From Acidimicrobiaceae bacterium (GTDB lineage: Bacteria > Actinomycetota > Acidimicrobiia > Acidimicrobiales > Ilumatobacteraceae): DNA of 12,156 nt. A model generated the notes under the pieces. That model searched no databases, was not told where the DNA came from, and worked only from the letters and a program-made list of their open reading frames with translations. Where the stretch lies: NCBI GenBank assembly GCA_947487095.1, contig CANKVI010000022.1, positions 1 through 12,156 of the forward strand, written 5' to 3'. Shown piece by piece: positions 7,152-12,156 of this stretch. The position numbers were made by a program, and so were the translations under genes. Within the stretch, counting starts at the first letter, position 1. The number at the start of each line of letters is the position of its first letter.

Positions 7152-10100
7152 TGCCACGGCGCAATGATTTGAAATCCATTTTGATTATTGGCTCCGGCCC
7201 AATCGTCATTGGCCAGGCGTGCGAATTTGATTATTCAGGAACACAAGCATGTCGCGTATTGAAAGAAGAGGGCTACCGAGTCATTTTGGCGAACTCCAAT
7301 CCTGCAACCATCATGACCGACCCCGACTTTGCTGATCGAACCTATATCGAACCACTGACACCAGAAGTTCTAGAGGCAATCATCGAACGCGAAAAGCCTG
7401 ACGCGGTGTTGCCAACACTGGGCGGGCAAACGGCATTGAATCTCGCGATGGCGTTATTCGAAAAAGGCGTTGTCGGAGTTCCAGGCAAACCAGAACTTAT
7501 TGGCGCCAATGCTGAAGCTATTGCCACAGCCGAAGATCGCGAGAAGTTCAAAATAGCCATGCTCGAAATCGGGTTGAAGGTTCCGCAAAGTGGCATTGCT
7601 CGCAGTATTGATGAAGCAGAAGCGGTGCGGCAAGAAATTGGTCTGCCACTCATTGTTCGCCCTGCATACATTCTTGGCGGAAGAGGAATGGGAATTGCGC
7701 ACACGCCAGAGGAGTTCCGACTGGTGGTGGCAACAGGAATTTCTGCAAGCCCAATTGGTGAAGTGCTGATTGAGAAGTCGATCGCAGGCTGGAAAGAATA
7801 CGAACTAGAAGTAATGCGCGATCGCGCAGATAACTGCGTCATCATTTGTTCAATTGAAAACGTCGACCCAATGGGAGTGCACACGGGTGACTCAATCACC
7901 GTTGCGCCTGCCATGACGCTTTCCGATGTGGAATATCAGGAAATGCGTGACGCGGCATTTGCATGTATCCGCCGTGTAGGTGTGGAAACGGGTGGATCGA
8001 ATGTTCAGTTCGCAGTGAACCCTGAAAACGGCGACCAATTTGTCATTGAGATGAATCCTCGCGTATCAAGGTCGTCGGCTTTGGCATCGAAAGCAACAGG
8101 ATTTCCCATTGCCAAGATTGCTGCAAAACTTGCCGTCGGGTACACGCTGGACGAAATATCAAACGACATCACGAAGAAGACACCTGCAAGTTTTGAACCA
8201 ACAATTGATTACGTGGTAACCAAGATTCCACGCTGGGCATTTGAAAAGTTCCCAGGAACCAGCGGCATCCTTGGCACGCAAATGCAGAGCGTCGGCGAAG
8301 CAATGTCTATTGGACGAACATTTACTGAAAGCCTGCAGAAGGCATTGCGTTCACTAGAAAACGGACGCATGGGTCTGAACTGCGATCCAGCCGAACTTAA
8401 TTATCGCTCAATGAGCGACGAAGAGGTGCTTGCAGCAACTGGTGTCCCAACGCCAGAGCGACTGTTCCTTGTGGGCGAAGCGATCTTCCGTGGAATAAAC
8501 CTTGAACGCATTTACGAAGAATGCAAGATCGATCACTGGTTCCTTGATCAAATGTTGATGATTGTGGAGGAGCGCCGTGCGTTGAGCAATACCACGATGT
8601 CTGCACTGACTGTTCGTCAGTGGCGCCGAGCAAAGCGTCTTGGTTTCTCCGATGCACAACTTGCATTTATTTGGTCGGTTGATGAAAACGATGTTCGCCT
8701 GGCTCGCATCGCGGCAGGAGTGATTCCGACATATAAAGCCGTAGACACCTGCAGTGCCGAGTTCGCTGCACAAACTCCGTATCACTATTCAACATATGAA
8801 GATGAGAACGAGGTTCGTCCTTCAGCGAAGCAACGCGTCATCATTTTGGGAAGTGGCCCGAACCGCATTGGTCAAGGAATTGAATTTGACTACTGCTGTG
8901 TGCACGCAAGTTTTGCTCTGCGCGATGCTGGTTTCGAAACGGTCATGATCAATTGCAACCCAGAGACAGTGTCAACTGACTACGACACTTCTGATCGCTT
9001 GTACTTCGAACCGCTTACCCGTGAAGACGTGATGAACGTCATCCAGGCCGAAATCAAAGCCTCAACAACTCCACCACGCGTAATTGTGAGTCTTGGTGGT
9101 CAGACACCGTTGAAGTTGGCTAACTACATTCCTGCGGAACTCATTGCCGGCACGTCACCTGCATCCATCGATCTTGCGGAAGATCGCAAGAAGTGGAGCG
9201 CATTGTGCGAGGAATTGAAAATTTCACAACCACCTGGCGGCACCGCACTCACCTTTGACGAAGCAAAAGCAATCGCCTCACGCATTGGCTATCCGGTCTT
9301 AGTTCGTCCGAGCTACGTGCTTGGTGGCCGAGCCATGCAAATTGTCCACGATGAAGCGCACTTGCAACGCGCAATGAATGAACTTGCCGCCGCTGGAACT
9401 TTAGGTAGAGAAGGTGGTTTGTCTGCTGAACGCCCCGTACTGATTGATCGCTTCCTCGATGACGCAACCGAAATTGATGTTGATGCAATTCGCGATGCCA
9501 GTGGAGAAGTGCTGATTGGCGGCGTTATGGAACACGTTGAGGAAGCCGGCGTGCACTCAGGGGATTCCGCTTGTGCAATTCCTCCTCCAACGCTTGAGCC
9601 GTGGGTAATTGAAGCCGTTGAGTCGTACACACGAGTGATCGCCAATGCGCTCGATGTGAAGGGCTTGCTCAACGTGCAGTTCGCTGTCGCAGGTTCAACG
9701 GTGTATGTCATTGAGGCCAACCCGCGCGCCAGTCGTACGGTTCCCTTCGTTGCTAAAGCAACAGGCGTTCCGTTGGCGAAAGTTGCAAGTCGCGTCATGT
9801 TGGGAGCAACGCTTGCCGAACTACGCACTGAAGGATTGCTGAAGCCACCGACCAACTTCGGTCATGTATCAGTGAAGGAAGCAGTACTTCCGTTCAATCG
9901 GTTCCCAGGAGTAGACACTGCGCTCGGACCAGAAATGCGTTCAACTGGCGAAGTGATGGGTATCGACAGCACCTTTGGTCGCGCATTCATTAAGGCTGAA
10001 ACGGCTGCAGGGACCACATTGCCAACGTCGGGAATGGTGTTTCTGTCACTCAACGATAAGGACAAACCGAGTGGCCTCGTTGTTGCAAAGAGATTGCGAG

Positions 10101-10444
10101 AACTAGGTCTGGGCATTGCAGCAACATCTGGAACTGCCGACTATCTCTCACGCTTTGGGTATCCAGTCGACCGAGTGGTGGGCAAAGTTTCCGAGCAGTC
10201 ACATGGAAGCATCGCTGATGATGCAGTGAATCTCATCGAACGTGGAGAAATTGAATTTGTCATTAACACGCCGCGAGGTCGTGGTGCACACTCTGATGGT
10301 GAAGCAATTCGCAAAGCAGCAAATATTTGGCGAGTTTCATCGGTTACCACCATCAATGCAGCACTTGCAGCAGTACAGGGTTTGGCCGAACAAAAGTTGG
10401 AACCACTCACCGTCAAGTCTCTGCAGGAGTATCACGGTAGGTGA
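7151..10444 (+). CDS. carB: Carbamoyl phosphate synthetase large subunit
   Basis: CarB makes carbamoyl phosphate from bicarbonate, two ATP and ammonia delivered by CarA. At 1097 residues it is a full-length single polypeptide, slightly longer than the E. coli protein. The two homologous halves are clear. The first synthetase domain starts with [21 protein letters not shown] and has the ATP-grasp metal motif [12 protein letters not shown] near residue 300. The oligomerisation region follows (about 400-555). The second half starts with [21 protein letters not shown] near 573 and has [12 protein letters not shown] near 855. A C-terminal MGS-like allosteric domain (about 955-1097) contains ATSGTADYL and VINTPRG, the region where UMP and other effectors bind in homologues. 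Feedback control by UMP is therefore plausible. The gene overlaps carA by 1 base and pyrD by 4 bases. I saw no frameshift. Confidence 0.98.
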   Translation: MPRRNDLKSILIIGSGPIVIGQACEFDYSGTQACRVLKEEGYRVILANSNPATIMTDPDFADRTYIEPLTPEVLEAIIEREKPDAVLPTLGGQTALNLAMALFEKGVVGVPGKPELIGANAEAIATAEDREKFKIAMLEIGLKVPQSGIARSIDEAEAVRQEIGLPLIVRPAYILGGRGMGIAHTPEEFRLVVATGISASPIGEVLIEKSIAGWKEYELEVMRDRADNCVIICSIENVDPMGVHTGDSITVAPAMTLSDVEYQEMRDAAFACIRRVGVETGGSNVQFAVNPENGDQFVIEMNPRVSRSSALASKATGFPIAKIAAKLAVGYTLDEISNDITKKTPASFEPTIDYVVTKIPRWAFEKFPGTSGILGTQMQSVGEAMSIGRTFTESLQKALRSLENGRMGLNCDPAELNYRSMSDEEVLAATGVPTPERLFLVGEAIFRGINLERIYEECKIDHWFLDQMLMIVEERRALSNTTMSALTVRQWRRAKRLGFSDAQLAFIWSVDENDVRLARIAAGVIPTYKAVDTCSAEFAAQTPYHYSTYEDENEVRPSAKQRVIILGSGPNRIGQGIEFDYCCVHASFALRDAGFETVMINCNPETVSTDYDTSDRLYFEPLTREDVMNVIQAEIKASTTPPRVIVSLGGQTPLKLANYIPAELIAGTSPASIDLAEDRKKWSALCEELKISQPPGGTALTFDEAKAIASRIGYPVLVRPSYVLGGRAMQIVHDEAHLQRAMNELAAAGTLGREGGLSAERPVLIDRFLDDATEIDVDAIRDASGEVLIGGVMEHVEEAGVHSGDSACAIPPPTLEPWVIEAVESYTRVIANALDVKGLLNVQFAVAGSTVYVIEANPRASRTVPFVAKATGVPLAKVASRVMLGATLAELRTEGLLKPPTNFGHVSVKEAVLPFNRFPGVDTALGPEMRSTGEVMGIDSTFGRAFIKAETAAGTTLPTSGMVFLSLNDKDKPSGLVVAKRLRELGLGIAATSGTADYLSRFGYPVDRVVGKVSEQSHGSIADDAVNLIERGEIEFVINTPRGRGAHSDGEAIRKAANIWRVSSVTTINAALAAVQGLAEQKLEPLTVKSLQEYHGR

Positions 10445-11409
10445 GTAAGTCATCGGGAGTTTCGAACAGCGTGACGCGCGTTGGGTCGGTTGAGTTGAAA
10501 TCTCCCGTGATGAATGCTTCGGGAACGGCGGGTCACGGCACAGAGTTGCATCGTTATGTCGATTTAAGTTCGCTTGGTGCCTTCGTTGTGAAGTCACTTG
10601 CACCGTTTGAATGGGCGGGTAATGCATCGCCGCGTCTTTCGCCAACTGCGGGTGGCATGTTGAACGCAGTCGGTTTGCAAGGGCCGGGCATCGATTACTG
10701 GATTGCTCACGACCTGCCGAAACTGCTTGACGTTGGCGCAAACATTGTGGTCAGCATTTGGGGTTTTGGTGTTGACGATTACGCGCATGCCGCACACATG
10801 CTTCGGCCAGTTGCGCAACATCTTTCGGCACTCGAAATTAATTTGTCGTGTCCGAATACCAAGGCTGCAACTGACAGTGCTGCACGGCACGCCATATTTG
10901 CTCACGAGCCACAACTCGTGGAAGAAATTGTGAAGGCGTCGCATATCGAGGGAGTTCCAGCGTGGGCAAAACTCAGCCCAAACACGCACCTCGTAATTGA
11001 GGGCGCTCGTGCGGCTCAACGCGGCGGAGCGCAGGCAGTTACTTTGATCAATACTGCACTCGGCATGTCGATGAACCCAACTACGGGGTTGCCCTCACTT
11101 GGCAATGGTGGCGGCGGGCTATCGGGTCGTTCGGTTCACCCCATTGCGGTGCGCGCTATTTATGAAGTGGCGGCCAATGTTCCCGATCTGCCAATCGTTG
11201 GCGCTGGTGGGGTAACAAGTGGTTGGGAAGCAATCGAACTCATGCTCGCTGGGGCAAGTGCTGTGCAAGTGGGCACTGCATCGTTTGCTGAGCCTCGTGC
11301 GATGTCGCGTATTCAGCGCGAAATGAATGCGTGGGCAAAGCGCAACAACGTCAATGTATGGTCGGAAATCGTAGGACTTGCACACCGAGGCGGGATAAGC
11401 GCACTCTGA
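10441..11409 (+). CDS. pyrD: Dihydroorotate dehydrogenase, class 1 (1B-like)
   Basis: The enzyme oxidises dihydroorotate to orotate using FMN. The product is a 322-residue TIM-barrel protein without a membrane-anchoring N-terminus. The catalytic base is Cys137 in INLSCPN, which marks class 1 (class 2 has serine here). Barrel motifs resembling class 1B are Lys51 in [18 protein letters not shown] (71-83), Lys177 in [19 protein letters not shown] (202-213), [15 protein letters not shown] (224-238) and [14 protein letters not shown] (253-266). Class 1B enzymes normally pair with the iron-sulfur flavoprotein PyrK, but no pyrK is beside this gene. The sequence also departs from the usual 1B pattern after SCPN, where the GG..FG stretch is missing, and in GLQGPG instead of GLQNPG. 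The start GTG 10441 overlaps the carB stop (GTGA). AGGAG lies about 11 bases upstream. The electron acceptor cannot be read from the sequence. Confidence 0.93.
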   Translation: MSKSSGVSNSVTRVGSVELKSPVMNASGTAGHGTELHRYVDLSSLGAFVVKSLAPFEWAGNASPRLSPTAGGMLNAVGLQGPGIDYWIAHDLPKLLDVGANIVVSIWGFGVDDYAHAAHMLRPVAQHLSALEINLSCPNTKAATDSAARHAIFAHEPQLVEEIVKASHIEGVPAWAKLSPNTHLVIEGARAAQRGGAQAVTLINTALGMSMNPTTGLPSLGNGGGGLSGRSVHPIAVRAIYEVAANVPDLPIVGAGGVTSGWEAIELMLAGASAVQVGTASFAEPRAMSRIQREMNAWAKRNNVNVWSEIVGLAHRGGISAL

Positions 11410-11414
11410 GACGC

Positions 11415-11420
11415 TAAAAT
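11415..11420 (+). promoter_or_regulatory. Putative leaderless promoter (-10 box) of mihF
   Basis: TAAAAT fits the actinobacterial TANNNT -10 element. It is followed by six bases and then the ATG of mihF, so the A of the start codon would be position +1. No Shine-Dalgarno sequence is present and no good -35 box is visible at normal spacing. A leaderless mRNA is the simplest reading. Confidence 0.5.
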
Positions 11421-11426
11421 CTTTCT

Positions 11427-11711
11427 ATGTCGCCCGCATTATTGACCGAATTGCGACAAGAGATTGCCAGTTTGTGTCAGCAGATTGCGTCAGGGCAAAG
11501 ATCGTTTATTGATCTCATTTCGCTGAGCGAATCAAACCGCACTGCCGCCGAATCGTATGTGTATGTGGTCAAGGCGTTGGAAGCAGAGCCAAGCATTGGC
11601 AAAGTGCGTGCGCGACGCATCATGGCCGACATCGGTATCGCAGAGCGTTGCAACATTGGGTCGCTCGCTGCACATCAGGTTGAACTGTTAAAGACAGCGT
11701 TGCATTCGTGA
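11427..11711 (+). CDS. mihF: Integration host factor, actinobacterial type (mIHF)
   Basis: This is a small basic nucleoid-associated protein of the mycobacterial IHF family, unrelated to E. coli IHF. It binds and bends DNA and is essential in mycobacteria. The product has 94 residues, close to the roughly 105-residue core of mycobacterial mIHF. The C-terminal half, ALEAEPSIGKVRARRIMADIGIAERCNIGSL (50-80), matches the helix-two-turn-helix DNA-binding region, including the pattern P..GKV.A..IM...I. The N-terminal half (1-40) is a less conserved helical segment. Position between the pyr operon and gmk matches the mycobacterial order. ATG 11427 is 17 bases after the pyrD stop and lacks a ribosome site. 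The TGA overlaps the GTG of gmk by 4 bases. Confidence 0.9.
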   Translation: MSPALLTELRQEIASLCQQIASGQRSFIDLISLSESNRTAAESYVYVVKALEAEPSIGKVRARRIMADIGIAERCNIGSLAAHQVELLKTALHS

Positions 11712-12156
11712 GTAAGTCGCTCATCGTCGTGGTCTCCGGTCCGGGTGGAGTGGGCAAGAGCACCATTGTCGAAGAGCTCGTGAAACGTGATGCGCGTTTG
11801 TGGCTCAGCCGTTCGTGGACAACTCGCGAACAACGACCAGGCGAAGCACCGGATGCATACAAGTTCGTGACTCGTGAACAGTTTCAACAGCGCATTGATG
11901 CAAACGGTTTTTTGGAGTGGACCGAATTCATCGGCAATTTGTATGGGACTCCAAACCCAGAGGCGCCAACGGGACGCGACATTGTTCTCGAAATTGAAGT
12001 TGACGGTGCGCAGCAGGTGAAGCAGCAGCATCCAGAAGCACTCTTGCTGTTCGTTCTTCCGCCTTCGCGCGAGGAACAAAAGGCCCGATTGCACGGTCGT
12101 GGGGACGCCGACAACAAGGTGGAACAGCGTCTGAAAAAGGCTGAGGAGGAAGAACC
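11708..12156 (+). CDS. gmk: Guanylate kinase (3'-truncated)
   Basis: Guanylate kinase phosphorylates GMP to GDP with ATP in the cytosol. The gene runs off the right edge; 149 of an expected 190-200 residues are visible. It starts with GTG 11708, overlapping the mihF stop (GTGA), and reads MSKSLIVVVSGPGGVGKST. The P-loop GPGGVGKST (11-19) has Gly where Ser is common (GPSGVGK). GMP-site and lid signatures follow: TTREQRPGE (about 38-46), FLEWTEFIGNLYGTP, DIVLEIEVDGAQQVK and LPPSREE...RLHGRG. The usual LEIDVQGA reads LEIEVDGA, a conservative variation. I see no frameshift in the visible part. Adjacent mihF and gmk are also neighbours in mycobacteria, where rpoZ often comes next; that cannot be checked here. 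No clear ribosome site is visible, so coupling to mihF translation is likely. Confidence 0.95.
   Translation, partial: MSKSLIVVVSGPGGVGKSTIVEELVKRDARLWLSRSWTTREQRPGEAPDAYKFVTREQFQQRIDANGFLEWTEFIGNLYGTPNPEAPTGRDIVLEIEVDGAQQVKQQHPEALLLFVLPPSREEQKARLHGRGDADNKVEQRLKKAEEEE

Noticed and set aside
7342..7914. Antisense open frame (190 codons) within carB, and a similar one at 9313-9855
   Set aside because: Both oppose the highly conserved ATP-grasp halves of carB and have low-complexity translations; they are shadows.
11371..11420. A full -35/-10 promoter for mihF using TTGCAC at 11378
   Set aside because: The spacing to TAAAAT is about 31 bases, far beyond the usual 16-18; only the -10 element is supported.

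Overview
The window looks like core chromosome of an actinobacterium. It carries a pyrimidine-biosynthesis operon that opens with pyrR and is followed by a mycobacterial-type integration host factor gene (mihF) and gmk. This order resembles the mycobacterial pyr region (pyrR-pyrB-pyrC-carA-carB-pyrF-mihF-gmk). Here, however, the place of pyrF is taken by a class 1 dihydroorotate dehydrogenase. The moderate base composition, GTG starts, protein style and a possible leaderless promoter would fit a low-to-mid-GC actinobacterium such as an aquatic member of Acidimicrobiia. That lineage placement is inference and no rRNA is present to test it. All genes are on the + strand. I saw no tRNA or rRNA, CRISPR array, IS element or prophage.

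Region 1 (1-1804) is a tight housekeeping cluster: the 3' part of an M24 Xaa-Pro peptidase gene (pepP/pepQ type), efp (elongation factor P) and nusB (antitermination factor). The genes overlap or nearly touch. Region 2 (about 1801-3213) is one polytopic membrane protein of the DUF2079 family, of unknown function, whose true start codon is unclear. Region 3 (3214-3302) is the only substantial intergenic gap. It holds a plausible promoter, a hairpin matching the PyrR RNA-binding loop, and the pyrR ribosome binding site.

Region 4 (3303-11409) is the operon pyrR-pyrB-pyrC-carA-carB-pyrD, whose junctions all overlap by 1 or 4 bases. It encodes a UMP-sensing regulator, both subunits of carbamoyl phosphate synthetase, aspartate transcarbamoylase, dihydroorotase and dihydroorotate dehydrogenase. 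Together these make orotate from bicarbonate, glutamine and aspartate. The last two UMP steps (pyrE, pyrF) and the usual class 1B partner pyrK are not in the window. Region 5 (11410-12156) is mihF, probably with its own leaderless promoter, overlapping by 4 bases the start of gmk (guanylate kinase), which runs off the right edge.

No undescribed system is evident. The points most worth a second look are the PyrR-binding hairpin placed directly before the pyrR ribosome binding site, the leaderless mihF promoter, the pyrD without pyrK, and the start-codon problem of the DUF2079 gene.
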